NCBI RefSeq assembly: GCF_900177655.1 | Contig: NZ_FXWK01000001.1 | Location: 2,108,001-2,172,000, forward strand | DNA length: 64,000 nucleotides | Direction: 5' to 3' | DNA from: Devosia lucknowensis | Lineage (GTDB): Bacteria > Pseudomonadota > Alphaproteobacteria > Rhizobiales > Devosiaceae | Shown: positions 31,363 to 40,110 of the stretch, one piece after another | How the letters are laid out: the number at the start of each line of letters is the position of its first letter | Position numbering within the stretch: the first letter of the stretch is position 1 | Made by a program: the position numbers and the translations under genes | The notes under the pieces: model-generated | What the model was told of the DNA's origin: nothing | Database searches by the model: none | The model's input: only the letters and a program-made list of their open reading frames with translations

Positions 31363-32567
31363 CAACCACCCCCGCGCGGCAGCATCATGCCCATGCCGCC
31401 CGGCCCGCCACGCGAACCGCCACCCTGGCTACCACCGGAGAGCCGGGCGCCCGTGGCGTTGACGACCTGATCGCCCTCGGCGAGACCGGAAATGATTTCG
31501 GCGCTGATATTGTTGTTGAGGCCCACCTCGACGGTAGCCGGCCGGGTCTCCTCGCTCGCTGGGTCGTAGACCATCACGGAAATGGCGCCATCGGGACCGC
31601 GTCGGGTCACCAGGCTGGACGGCAAGGTCAGGACGTCGCGGGCTTCGTCGAGCACGATGGTCACCGATGCGGTCATCGAGATGCGCAGGCGATGGTTCTC
31701 GTTGGGCACTTCGAACAGCCCATTGTAGTAGACCGCGCTGCCGGACGTGGCTGTGTCGTCGGCGATGGACGTCGGCGCAGGCTCAATTTCGCGCAAAGTG
31801 GCCTCGATGCGCTCGTCGGGTTCGCCGAGGATGGTGAAGTAGACCTTCTGGCCCGGCTTGACCTTGACGACATCGGCCTCGGAAATCTCCGCCTTGATGA
31901 CCATGGTGTCGAGATTGGCGATCTTGGCGATGGTGGGCGTCGCGGAATTGGCGTTAAGCGTTTGCCCCACCTCGACCAAGAGCGCGACCACGGTACCATC
32001 GGCTGGTGCGACGATGCGCGTCCGCGCCAGGTCGAGTTCGGCGGACTCCACTGTCAGTTCAGCCTGCGCGATCTGCGCCTGCAGCTGATCGATCTGGGCC
32101 CGGCCCTGATCCACGGTGGCCTGCGCTGTCTCGAGCGCTGTCTGCGACACGAGGCTGCTGGCACTGAGCTGCTGCTGGCGCGCGAGAGCCGCCTCGGCTG
32201 AAACCAGACTGGCCTCCTGGTTGCGCTTCTGCGCCTCGATTCCAGCGAGCGCCGCCTCCGCCGACTTCACGGCATTTTCCTGATTGAGGCTGTCGATCTC
32301 CGCGATGAGGTCGCCGGCCTCGACCGCATCGCCCAGAGCCACGTGCACGGCCTTGATGCTGCCCGAGACTTCGGCACCAACGCTGACAAGACTGCTGGCC
32401 TGCAAGACGCCCGACGCAAGAACCGTGGTTTCAATATCGCCGCGCGCGACGCTCACCGTATCCGGCGCCGTGCTCGCCTGGGTCGGAGCCAGGAAATACC
32501 ACCAGGCCGCCGCGCCTGCGCCGCCCAGAACCACCAATGTGACGAGCCACTTCGCCAAAGTCTTCAA
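31362..32567 (-). CDS. macA: MacA-type periplasmic adaptor (membrane fusion protein)
   Basis: This adaptor links MacB to an outer-membrane channel. It has an N-terminal membrane anchor (KTLAKWLVTLVVLGGAGAAAWWYF), a lipoyl half (LASGVLQASSLVSVGAEVSG), a long Gln/Ala/Glu-rich coiled coil (about 90-170), the second lipoyl half (GTVVALLVEVGQTLN), and beta-barrel and membrane-proximal domains, ending in a Gly-rich tail. I prefer the TTG at 32567, which has AGGA upstream; a GTG at 32627 adds 20 residues without a ribosome site. It is the first gene of macA-macB. Confidence 0.9.
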   Translation of the reverse strand: MKTLAKWLVTLVVLGGAGAAAWWYFLAPTQASTAPDTVSVARGDIETTVLASGVLQASSLVSVGAEVSGSIKAVHVALGDAVEAGDLIAEIDSLNQENAVKSAEAALAGIEAQKRNQEASLVSAEAALARQQQLSASSLVSQTALETAQATVDQGRAQIDQLQAQIAQAELTVESAELDLARTRIVAPADGTVVALLVEVGQTLNANSATPTIAKIANLDTMVIKAEISEADVVKVKPGQKVYFTILGEPDERIEATLREIEPAPTSIADDTATSGSAVYYNGLFEVPNENHRLRISMTASVTIVLDEARDVLTLPSSLVTRRGPDGAISVMVYDPASEETRPATVEVGLNNNISAEIISGLAEGDQVVNATGARLSGGSQGGGSRGGPGGMGMMLPRGGG

Positions 32568-32752
32568 ATCACCACGTCCTGCAAAATTCGATGTCGCCCC
32601 AAGATAATACGATCCCTGCCCCGGCACACGTTAGGACTTCGTAAGGTTGGCAAGCTTTGACGGGCGAGGCCAATCAAAGGGTCGGGAGTGGTTGACGGTG
32701 AGCGGCCGAAGGGTCCAACGTCGCGACGTCTTTTGTCTCCTCTGGATATGCC

Positions 32753-33529
32753 ATGTATTCGCTGCTCGACCCCAGCCGCTTCGTCGTTTTCATCACCGGA
32801 GCCACGTCTGGCTTCGGGGCCGCCGCGGCTCGCCGTTATGTGGCGGCGGGCGCAAAGGTGATCGCAACGGGGCGGCGCGAGGATCGCCTGCTCGCGCTGC
32901 GCGACGAGCTCGGACACGACAAGTGCCACATCATCCCGCTCGACGTGCGCGACCGCGCCGCCGTCGAGGCCGCGATCGCCGCCATCCCTGCTCCTTTCGA
33001 TGCGATCAACATCGTGCTCGCCAATGCCGGCCTCGCCCTCGGCCTGCAGCCGGCCGCCGAGACCGACCTCGACGACTGGGAAACCATGATCGACACCAAT
33101 ATCAAGGGACTGGTCTACACGGTGCGGCTGCTGCTGCCCGGCCTGATCGCGCGCGGCGGCGGGCATGTGGTGACGCTGGGCTCGGTGGCGGGCGAATTCG
33201 CCTATCCCGGCGGCTCGGTCTACGCAGCCTCGAAGGCCTTCGTGAAGCACTTCGCGCTCAATCTCCGCTCGGACCTGCAGGGCAAGAATGTCCGGGTGAC
33301 CGATATCGAGCCGGGACTGACGGAAACCGAATTCTCGGTGGTGCGCTTCAAGGGCGACGAGGACAAGGCGGGCAATGTCTATGCCGGAACCAAGGCCATG
33401 ACCGCCGAGGACATTGCGGAGAGCATCTTCTGGGCGACGAGCCTGCCAAGCCATGTCAACGTCAACAAGATCCAGCTGATGGCGACGACGCAGGCCATCG
33501 GACCGTTCGCCATCCATCGCGAGGGCTGA
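32753..33529 (+). CDS. short-chain dehydrogenase/reductase (YdfG-like)
   Basis: This classical SDR of 258 residues reduces or oxidises small hydroxy compounds with NADP(H). Motifs are TGATSGFG (residues 15-22), the NADP-preferring basic residues in ATGRREDRL, LANAGLA, the catalytic Ser in TLGSVAGEFAYPGG and the YAASK active-site pair. The ITGATSGFG start and DIEPGLTETEFSVVRFKGD resemble YdfG, the 3-hydroxy acid/serine dehydrogenase. It lies alone between the divergent macA and the next secreted-protein gene. Confidence 0.88.
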   Translation: MYSLLDPSRFVVFITGATSGFGAAAARRYVAAGAKVIATGRREDRLLALRDELGHDKCHIIPLDVRDRAAVEAAIAAIPAPFDAINIVLANAGLALGLQPAAETDLDDWETMIDTNIKGLVYTVRLLLPGLIARGGGHVVTLGSVAGEFAYPGGSVYAASKAFVKHFALNLRSDLQGKNVRVTDIEPGLTETEFSVVRFKGDEDKAGNVYAGTKAMTAEDIAESIFWATSLPSHVNVNKIQLMATTQAIGPFAIHREG

Positions 33530-33578
33530 CAGGCTTCCCGCAAACGGGCAGTATGGGCGCACCATGGAGGGACCCCTC

Positions 33579-34232
33579 GTGCTGCGCCTTGCCCTTTTGC
33601 TGCCCCTGACCCTGTTTACCGCCCTTCCGGCCAACGCCCAGGTGTCGCTCAAATCCATCGGCGACACTTGCCTTGAAAGCGACCTCGACACCTGCAAGGT
33701 GCTGACGGCCGGCTACTTCAACCGGGCGGACTATAGCGATGCCGAAGGCGAGCCGCTGATCGCCTGGCAGACCCATGCCGGCACCGGCGAATACGGTGTC
33801 ATCGGCGGCTTCGTGCTGTTCCGCCATAGCGGCACGGGCTGGGACGTGCTCGACAAGGCCTCGGACGGCTTCTTCCAGGTTCCGACCTTCAACGACGACA
33901 ACATCCTCCATATTCCCGGCTACAGCCAAGGCACCGGCGTCTTCAATACCGACCGGCTGTATCGGCTGGAGGAAGACGGAACGACCTGGACGCCGATCGA
34001 CATGGACAACTGGCTGGCCGGTGTCGAACTGCCCGAAGGCAAGGAGATCTGGAAGGGCGTGACCTTCGATTTCTCCAATCCGTGGTCGGGCTACGTGGCC
34101 CGCACGGCCCTGTGGCAGAGCGAAGACGGCAACTGCTGCCCGAGCGGCGGCAGCGCCGTGATTTCCCTCGAAATCGAAGGCAATACGCTGGTGGGCAAGG
34201 ACGTGGAATACACGCCACCCGCGGAAGAATAG
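33579..34232 (+). CDS. secreted protein of unknown function
   Basis: This exported protein of about 217 residues is not recognised. The GTG at 33579 is preceded by GGAGGG at 7 bases and gives a neat signal peptide (MLRLALLLPLTLFTALPANA, cut before QVS). An ATG 15 bases upstream lacks a ribosome site. The mature part is Trp- and Asp-rich, beta-like, with paired cysteines (DTCLESDLDTCKV) and a vicinal pair in DGNCCPSGG. It ends 2 bases before the next gene, so the two form an operon. Confidence 0.65.
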   Translation: MLRLALLLPLTLFTALPANAQVSLKSIGDTCLESDLDTCKVLTAGYFNRADYSDAEGEPLIAWQTHAGTGEYGVIGGFVLFRHSGTGWDVLDKASDGFFQVPTFNDDNILHIPGYSQGTGVFNTDRLYRLEEDGTTWTPIDMDNWLAGVELPEGKEIWKGVTFDFSNPWSGYVARTALWQSEDGNCCPSGGSAVISLEIEGNTLVGKDVEYTPPAEE

Positions 34233-34234
34233 AC

Positions 34235-35476
34235 ATGGTTGCTGTCGAGATCGGACTCAGACTCGGCGGTGCCTTCTACGTTTTCGCCGGCTTCCTGGTG
34301 ATGCGCATGGTCGTCATGGACCGAACGATGGACCAGATGCTGAGCGCGCTGACGCTCGAGGCACAACCAGGCAGCGAAGCGCACAAGCGTTGGCTTTGGG
34401 CCATCTCCGGCATGGTCATCACCTTGGGCGGAGCGGCACTGATGGTATTGAGCCTCTGGGCCTTGCCGCTGTTCAGTCTCGGCCTTGCGACGCAAGTGAT
34501 CTATCTGGGCTGGGCGCGATCGGCCCTTGTTCCAGACGGTGACGATGCCAGGAAAGGCCGCAGCCAGACCATCAATGCCGCAGTCGTCTACGCCGTCGTT
34601 ACCATCGGCGTTTTCGCCGCAGCCTGGTCTGGCCTGTTGCGACCCTGGTTCGACATATGGGCGTTGGCGATTCCCCTTGCCGGCATCGTGCTGCTGGGCA
34701 GTGTGGCCCGGAGCCTATTCTGGCAGGCCTCGAAGGCGAAGTTCGGACTCCGCCCCGACGATGAGGGTTTCGACGACGTCTACTATTCCGAACCGAGGCC
34801 GGTTCCGCCGCTGACCCGGGTGCGGCTCCAACCGCGCTGGGGCCGCTATCCGTTCATGGATGCCGATAGCGGCGAAGAACGCCTGCCCGATGACTATATC
34901 CCGATCGACCTGGCGAACAGGATCCACCAGTGGAGCCACAGTTTCGCGGCCGACGACGATAGCCAGACGCTTTTCGGACAGTTCGATGACGAAGCGCATG
35001 AGGCGGCGCATCGGCAGGAAGGGGAGGATATCGTCGCCGAACTCAAGATCATCTTCGGCGATGCCAACGCCAGTGGGCCTTACTACCCCGACAAGATCTG
35101 CTACGGCGCACCAGACAGCACCCAACCGATAACAAGGGTGCGTATCGAGCCCCGGCAGGGCCGCCATGCCTTCGTCGACGCCGATACCGGCATCGACCAC
35201 CCGCCGGAGCACCATATGCCGCTCGAACTGGCGAACCGCATTCATTGGTGGAGCATGGCCTTCGAGACCGAGGATCGCGAGGCACCGCCGATCGCCACCT
35301 TTGAAGACCGAGAGGACGAGGCCGCCCACCGCAAGGAGGGCGACGCCATCGTGGCTGAACTGCGCGGCATTTTTGGCGACGACAACGTCGCCGGCCCCAT
35401 CTACCCTTCCGCCATCGCCTATGTGGGCCCGGGTGTGGACATCAACGGCAACAGGCTCAGAGCCCCAGAAACCTGA
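34235..35476 (+). CDS. membrane protein with a tandem-duplicated C-terminal domain, unknown function
   Basis: This 413-residue protein is not recognised. The N-terminal half has four or five hydrophobic segments (about 5-27, 50-90, 112-132, 137-160). The soluble C-terminal half is an internal duplication: residues about 193-290 and 299-397 align end to end, sharing TRVR...PR-x-GR...F-x-DAD-x-G, then LANRIH-x-WS, EAAHR-x-EG..IVAEL..IFGD and GP-x-YP. The start at 34235 follows GGAAGA and lies 2 bases past the upstream stop. The last 20 bases overlap the 3' end of the convergent dehydrogenase gene. Confidence 0.8.
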   Translation: MVAVEIGLRLGGAFYVFAGFLVMRMVVMDRTMDQMLSALTLEAQPGSEAHKRWLWAISGMVITLGGAALMVLSLWALPLFSLGLATQVIYLGWARSALVPDGDDARKGRSQTINAAVVYAVVTIGVFAAAWSGLLRPWFDIWALAIPLAGIVLLGSVARSLFWQASKAKFGLRPDDEGFDDVYYSEPRPVPPLTRVRLQPRWGRYPFMDADSGEERLPDDYIPIDLANRIHQWSHSFAADDDSQTLFGQFDDEAHEAAHRQEGEDIVAELKIIFGDANASGPYYPDKICYGAPDSTQPITRVRIEPRQGRHAFVDADTGIDHPPEHHMPLELANRIHWWSMAFETEDREAPPIATFEDREDEAAHRKEGDAIVAELRGIFGDDNVAGPIYPSAIAYVGPGVDINGNRLRAPET

Positions 35477-36491
35477 CCGTATCCGGATCGACGGGAATAC
35501 CCGTTGCCCGGCGCTCGTCCATTTCGGCCCATTCACGATCGCCCGGCGCCATGACCCGGCCACCGGCGCGCGGGACCGAGCCGCGCAGGCTTTGCACATA
35601 GCGGGCAATGGCGGCGCCGAACGCGGCCCGGCCGGCAAACTTGTCCGGATCGATCACTAGGACGAAATGGCCCATATTGCGCGGGGTCGAGATGTCATCC
35701 CCGCCATACATGGGAATGAAATCGCTATCGAGCGTGGTGCCGGTGAGCAGCGCGGAAAACAGTGTGGCGACGCCCGCCAGCGCCGCGCCCTTGTAGCCAT
35801 AGTCGACGCCGCCGAGCGGCAGCAGCATGTCCGCGGCGTAGGGATCGGTGGTCGGCTCCCCGTCCGGCGTGGCGGCCCCACCCTCGGGCAGGGTCTTGTC
35901 GAGAGAGCGATGCAGCATGACCCGATTGAGCGGGATCGAACTCGTGGCCATGTCGAGAAGCCAGGGCCGCTCGCCCGGCAGGGGCGCGGCGAAGGCCAGC
36001 GGGTTGGTGCCGTGGAATTTCTGCGCGCCATCGAAGAGTGCGACCATGGAATCGGTATTGGTGGTCGCGAAGGTGACAAATCCCTGTTCCGCACCGGCCA
36101 GGGCGTAGGCGCCGGCCGCCCCAAGATGCGAAGAGCGCCTGACCCCGACCGCGCCGACGCCGGCCGTTCTGGCGAGCGCGATGCCGACCTCGACCGCCTT
36201 GTAGGCCGCGAAGTGCCCGAGGCCGTCATCGCCATCGACCATGGCGCTGCCCGCGCCGCGGTGTTCGACCGACAGGAGCGGATCGCGCTTGAGGCGCCCG
36301 CCGCCGAGCATGCGGCAGTAATGTTCGGCGAGGCGCACGCCGTGACTGTCGACGCCGACAAGCGAGGCATGCAGCATGGCGCGGCCGGCAGCCGCGCGCG
36401 AGCCGGGGCTGGCGCCGGCCTCGGCAAGGCGCGCCTCCACGCACTCGCGCAGAAGAGCTTCGGGGAAACGTCGTGTGTCGTCGGCCTGCAT
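35457..36491 (-). CDS. Ldh2-family dehydrogenase (malate/L-lactate/ureidoglycolate type)
   Basis: This NAD(P)-dependent oxidoreductase belongs to the Ldh2 family, which includes L-sulfolactate, malate, ureidoglycolate and delta1-piperideine-2-carboxylate enzymes. The 344 residues contain GVDSHGVRLAEHYCRML with the catalytic His, RRSSHLGAAGAYAL, the cofactor segment TTNTDSMVALFDGAQKFHGTNPLAFAAP, and DYGYKGAALAGV. A GAGGAG box precedes the ATG at 36491. It is divergent from the split Rieske oxygenase genes with about 150 bases between. The substrate is not determined. Confidence 0.88.
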   Translation of the reverse strand: MQADDTRRFPEALLRECVEARLAEAGASPGSRAAAGRAMLHASLVGVDSHGVRLAEHYCRMLGGGRLKRDPLLSVEHRGAGSAMVDGDDGLGHFAAYKAVEVGIALARTAGVGAVGVRRSSHLGAAGAYALAGAEQGFVTFATTNTDSMVALFDGAQKFHGTNPLAFAAPLPGERPWLLDMATSSIPLNRVMLHRSLDKTLPEGGAATPDGEPTTDPYAADMLLPLGGVDYGYKGAALAGVATLFSALLTGTTLDSDFIPMYGGDDISTPRNMGHFVLVIDPDKFAGRAAFGAAIARYVQSLRGSVPRAGGRVMAPGDREWAEMDERRATGIPVDPDTVRFLGL

Positions 36492-36642
36492 GAAAATACT
36501 CCTCGTGCGCCATTGTGCCCGATCGGTCTCCTGCCGTCATCGCATGATGTGTTGTGGGAGCGACGGGGTGAAATGCCCGGCCATGCGGTGAGCGCATGGG
36601 GCGGCAGCGCGCTTTTTGTTGGCACTCTGAGGTGAGCGCACT

Positions 36643-37566
36643 ATGCTGGCGCCAAAGTTGAGACTGCCCATGCCCCAAAGCCCCGATCCCATCACCGCCA
36701 ATCTCTGGCACGTCATTGCCGCGACCGAGGAGCTGCCGATCGGCCTCGTCGAAACCACGCTGCTGCTCGATACGCGTCTCGCCATGACCCGCGGCACCGA
36801 CGGCATGCCGGTGGTGTGGCGCCGCACCGACGAAGAAAACGGTGACGAGATCGACGCCGAGACCGTGCTCGAACGTCTCCCGGTGCGCACCGCCTATGGT
36901 TATACCTGGACCTGTCTCGGCACCCCATCGGCCGAGCTCTTCCCGATCCCGGAATATGCCGAGACCGACCGCAAGAACATGAGCTGCGGCTCGATCGGCA
37001 TCCACGTCTCGGCGCCGCGGGCAGTGGAAAATTTCCTCGACATGGGCCACTTCCCCTATGTCCACACCGATATCCTCGGCTCCGAGCCGCATACCGAGGT
37101 CAAGGAATACGACGTCGAGGTGTCGGAAGAGCGCGACGAGGTGCTGGCCACCAAGTGCCGCTTCATTCAGCCCATGGCTGCCAAGTCGGCGACCGGCGCG
37201 ATGGAGGTGGAGTACGTCTATCGCGTGCCGCATCCCTTCTGTTCGGTGCTGTACAAATCCTGTCCGGAGGACGAGAGCCGTCGCGACGTCATCGGCATCT
37301 TCCTCCAGCCCATGACCGAGGAACGCTGCCGCGCCCACCTGCTGCAGTCCATGATCGATTCGACCTCGACCATCACCGACCTCCGGCGCTTCCAGCAGAC
37401 CATTTTCGGCCAGGACAAGCCGATCCTGGAAAACCAGTATCCCAAGAAGCTGCCACTCGACCCGCGCGCTGAAACGCCGATCCGCGCCGACAAGAGCGCC
37501 ATCGCCTACCGCAGATGGTTGAGCCAGAAGGGCATCACCTATGGGGTCATTCCCCAGGCGTCCTGA
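36643..37566 (+). CDS. Rieske-oxygenase catalytic subunit lacking its own Rieske cluster (NdmC-like)
   Basis: This is the C-terminal catalytic half of a Rieske non-heme iron oxygenase of the VanA/N-demethylase group. The mononuclear iron site is visible: NFLDMGHFPYVH gives the bridging Asp133 and ligands His136 and His141, and Asp258 in FGQDKPILE is the likely third ligand. The N-terminal 95 residues look like a shrunken Rieske fold (LWHVIAATEELPIG...), but the CxH/CxxH ligand pairs are absent. The partner next door carries the Rieske cluster. This matches NdmC, which depends on NdmD for electrons. A GAGGTGA box supports the ATG at 36643. Confidence 0.85.
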   Translation: MLAPKLRLPMPQSPDPITANLWHVIAATEELPIGLVETTLLLDTRLAMTRGTDGMPVVWRRTDEENGDEIDAETVLERLPVRTAYGYTWTCLGTPSAELFPIPEYAETDRKNMSCGSIGIHVSAPRAVENFLDMGHFPYVHTDILGSEPHTEVKEYDVEVSEERDEVLATKCRFIQPMAAKSATGAMEVEYVYRVPHPFCSVLYKSCPEDESRRDVIGIFLQPMTEERCRAHLLQSMIDSTSTITDLRRFQQTIFGQDKPILENQYPKKLPLDPRAETPIRADKSAIAYRRWLSQKGITYGVIPQAS

Positions 37567-37676
37567 CCTTTCACCTCTCCCAAAGGAAGAGGAAGTCAGA
37601 GTCCCGTACGCCAGGACCGCGACTTGACCAAACACCGATCGTGGCGCGATCCCTGTAACATTGGATCTGATCGACA

Positions 37677-39386
37677 ATGCCCCTCAGTCTGTCCGACCCC
37701 ACCTGGTACCCGATCGCCTCGAGCGACGACCTGCCGTTCCGCCATGTCTATCATGGCCAGTTGCTCGGTCGTGAACTCGCCGTCTGGCGGGCCGACGATG
37801 GCAATGTGAACGTGTGGGAAAACCGCTGCCTCCATCGCGGCGTGCGGCTGTCCATCGGCATCAACGAGGGCCAGGAACTCAAGTGCCAGTATCACGGCTG
37901 GCGCTATGCCAATCAGTCCGCCGGCTGCACCTATATCCCCGCCCATCCGGCCGATGCGCCTGCCCGCCGCATCGAGAACCGCAAATACCCCATCCGCGAG
38001 GCGTTTGGCCTCGTCTGGTCAGCCGCCAATGATGACCAGCCCTTTGAGCCCTTCCCCGGCGCCGAGGGCCATGACTGGTTCCCGCTGCGGCCACTGCCGG
38101 TCAACGCGACACCCGAAGACGTGCTCGCCGGCCTCGGCCGCCTCGCGCCCGACGACCAACCCACCGATTTTCTGCCGGGCCTGGCGGTAAAATTGGGCAG
38201 TGCACTCTTCTTCGTGCAGCCCGTCGATGCCAATCGCGCGGTCATTCGCGGCATCCTGCCCGGCCGGCCGGCCGATGCGCTGGCGACGCTGCGCTACTAC
38301 AACGAGCAACTCACCAAGCTGCGCGACAGCCTCGAACGCGCCGCGGCACGAAAGCCGGCGCCCGAACCGCTGCAGCCGGTGTTCGAGAAGGTTTCGGTCG
38401 ATCTGGCCAGCATGCCCGACATCGCCGTGCCGCGCGGCAACACGCTGACCGTCATGGTCAAGCGCAAGTGGACATCGGCCGATGGCGTCATCGGCTTCGA
38501 GCTCGCCGATCGTGACGGCAGGCACCTGCCGACGTTCCAGCCCGGCGCCCATATCGACGTGCACCTGCCCAATGGGCTGGTGCGCCAGTATTCGCTGACC
38601 AACGGGCCGGGTGATCTGTCGAGCTACGTCATCGGCGTCAAGCAGGAAAGCGCCTCCAAGGGCGGCAGCAAGGTGCTGGTGGAGACGGTACGCGAGGGCG
38701 ACGTGCTCGCCATTTCCGAGCCGCGCAACAATTTTCCGCTGCGCCGCGACGCCACTCGCACCGTGCTGATCGCCGGCGGCATCGGCATCACGCCGCTGCT
38801 TTCCATGGCCCGCTTCCTGGACAAGTCGAGCCTCAACTATGAGCTGCATTACTTCGTGCGCTCGGGCGAAAGCGCCGCCTTTTCGAGCGAACTCGGCGTG
38901 CTGCACGGACGGATCGACAAGCATGTGGGCCTGGCCCGCGACGCCATTCGCGCCAAGGTGCGCGATGTCCTTGGGCCCTACCAGTTTGCCAACCACGTCT
39001 ACATCTGCGGTCCCGGCGCCATGCTCGAAATGGTGCAGCAGGTGGCGGCGGACCTCGGCTGGCCGGACGAAGCCATCCATTTCGAATATTTCCAGAACGA
39101 CAAGACGATCGATGCCTCATCGGCCTTCGACGTCGAACTGGCGCGCTCGGCCATGACGCTGCATGTTCCGGCTGGCAAGACCATCCTCGAAACCATGCGC
39201 GAAGCGGGCCTCACCGTCCCCTCATCCTGCGAGCAGGGCGCCTGTGGCACCTGTCTGACCGGTGTCATCGAGGGCGAGATCGATCACAAGGACGTCTACC
39301 TCAACAAGACCGAGAAAGCCTCGAACACCTGCATGATGACCTGCGTCAGCCGCGCCAAATCCGGCCGCCTCGTTCTGGATATCTAA
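37677..39386 (+). CDS. Rieske-FMN-ferredoxin reductase fusion (NdmD-like)
   Basis: This electron-transfer protein for a Rieske oxygenase has an extra N-terminal Rieske domain. Residues 1-110 hold Cys51-x-His53 and Cys70-x2-His73 (ENRCLHRGVRL, LKCQYHGWRY). A linker with remnants of an oxygenase fold covers about 110-255, followed by a VanB/PDR-type module: FMN site RQYSLTNGP, NAD site GGIGITPLLSMARF, and a C-terminal plant-type [2Fe-2S] domain (SCEQGACGTCLTG...NTCMMTC). The 569 residues and domain order match NdmD of methylxanthine N-demethylases. It should feed electrons to the neighbouring catalytic subunit. Confidence 0.88.
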   Translation: MPLSLSDPTWYPIASSDDLPFRHVYHGQLLGRELAVWRADDGNVNVWENRCLHRGVRLSIGINEGQELKCQYHGWRYANQSAGCTYIPAHPADAPARRIENRKYPIREAFGLVWSAANDDQPFEPFPGAEGHDWFPLRPLPVNATPEDVLAGLGRLAPDDQPTDFLPGLAVKLGSALFFVQPVDANRAVIRGILPGRPADALATLRYYNEQLTKLRDSLERAAARKPAPEPLQPVFEKVSVDLASMPDIAVPRGNTLTVMVKRKWTSADGVIGFELADRDGRHLPTFQPGAHIDVHLPNGLVRQYSLTNGPGDLSSYVIGVKQESASKGGSKVLVETVREGDVLAISEPRNNFPLRRDATRTVLIAGGIGITPLLSMARFLDKSSLNYELHYFVRSGESAAFSSELGVLHGRIDKHVGLARDAIRAKVRDVLGPYQFANHVYICGPGAMLEMVQQVAADLGWPDEAIHFEYFQNDKTIDASSAFDVELARSAMTLHVPAGKTILETMREAGLTVPSSCEQGACGTCLTGVIEGEIDHKDVYLNKTEKASNTCMMTCVSRAKSGRLVLDI

Positions 39387-39453
39387 CGATGCGCCGTTTT
39401 CTCCGCATCCGGCTTGTCCGCCGGGCAATGACGACCGCTATGAGTGTTCGCTG

Positions 39454-40095
39454 ATGACCATAACCCTTTACGACTTCGAACTCTCCGGCAACTGCTACAA
39501 GCTGCGGCTGTTGATGAATATCCTCGGTGTTCCCTACGACATCGTGCCGGTGGACTTCTTTCCTGGTCGCGAGCACAAGGCAGACTGGTTCCTGCGCCTC
39601 AATCCCTTCGGCCAGTTGCCGGTGCTCAAGGACAGGGACCTCGTGCTGTCCGATAGTGGCGCCATCCTCGCCTACCTCGCCAAGACCTACGACAGTTCGG
39701 GCCAGTGGTTCCCGGATGACCCGGCCATCACCGCCGAAGTGCTGCGCTGGCATGCGGTGGCGGACGACATCACCGCGACATCCTCGGCCGCACGCCTCGC
39801 GCTGGGCTACGACTACCCCTTCGACATCGAAAAATCCCAAAAGGGTGCCCACCGCATTTTCAGGATCATGGACGAGCACCTGTGGTTTGGCGAAAAATCC
39901 GGGCGGGACTGGCTGTGTGCGCCCGCCCACCCAACCACTGCCGACATCGCCTGCTTTCCTTATGTGATGCTGAGCGAGGAAGGCGGCATCGCGCGCCAGG
40001 ACTACCCGGCGTTGCGCCGCTGGACCGATAGGGTGCGGCGCGTGCCGGGTTTCACGGTCATGTCGGGAATATTCCCCGCCGGCCGGGCGCTCTAG
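39454..40095 (+). CDS. glutathione S-transferase family protein (NdmE-like position)
   Basis: This 213-residue protein has a thioredoxin-like N-domain (ITLYDFELSGNCYKLRLLMNILGVPYDIV, then NPFGQLPVLKD and the glutathione-contacting DSGAILAYLAKTY) and a helical C-domain with PTTADIACFPYV. It lies 67 bases downstream of the reductase fusion on the same strand. In the NdmCDE enzyme a GST-like protein, NdmE, is needed to hold catalytic and Rieske subunits together, so a structural role here is plausible; an ordinary GST role cannot be excluded. Confidence 0.82.
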   Translation: MTITLYDFELSGNCYKLRLLMNILGVPYDIVPVDFFPGREHKADWFLRLNPFGQLPVLKDRDLVLSDSGAILAYLAKTYDSSGQWFPDDPAITAEVLRWHAVADDITATSSAARLALGYDYPFDIEKSQKGAHRIFRIMDEHLWFGEKSGRDWLCAPAHPTTADIACFPYVMLSEEGGIARQDYPALRRWTDRVRRVPGFTVMSGIFPAGRAL

Positions 40096-40110
40096 CCCGG
40101 CCCATCGCTT

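Noticed and set aside
34082..34234. Upstream extension of the duplicated-domain membrane protein gene
   Set aside because: The extra 51 codons lie inside the preceding secreted-protein gene in another frame. The ATG at 34235 has a ribosome site and begins a normal membrane segment.
39454..40095. Calling the GST-like gene a firm ndmE orthologue
   Set aside because: GST-family proteins are very common and the similarity visible here is only at family level. The NdmE-like role rests on position and is given as inference.
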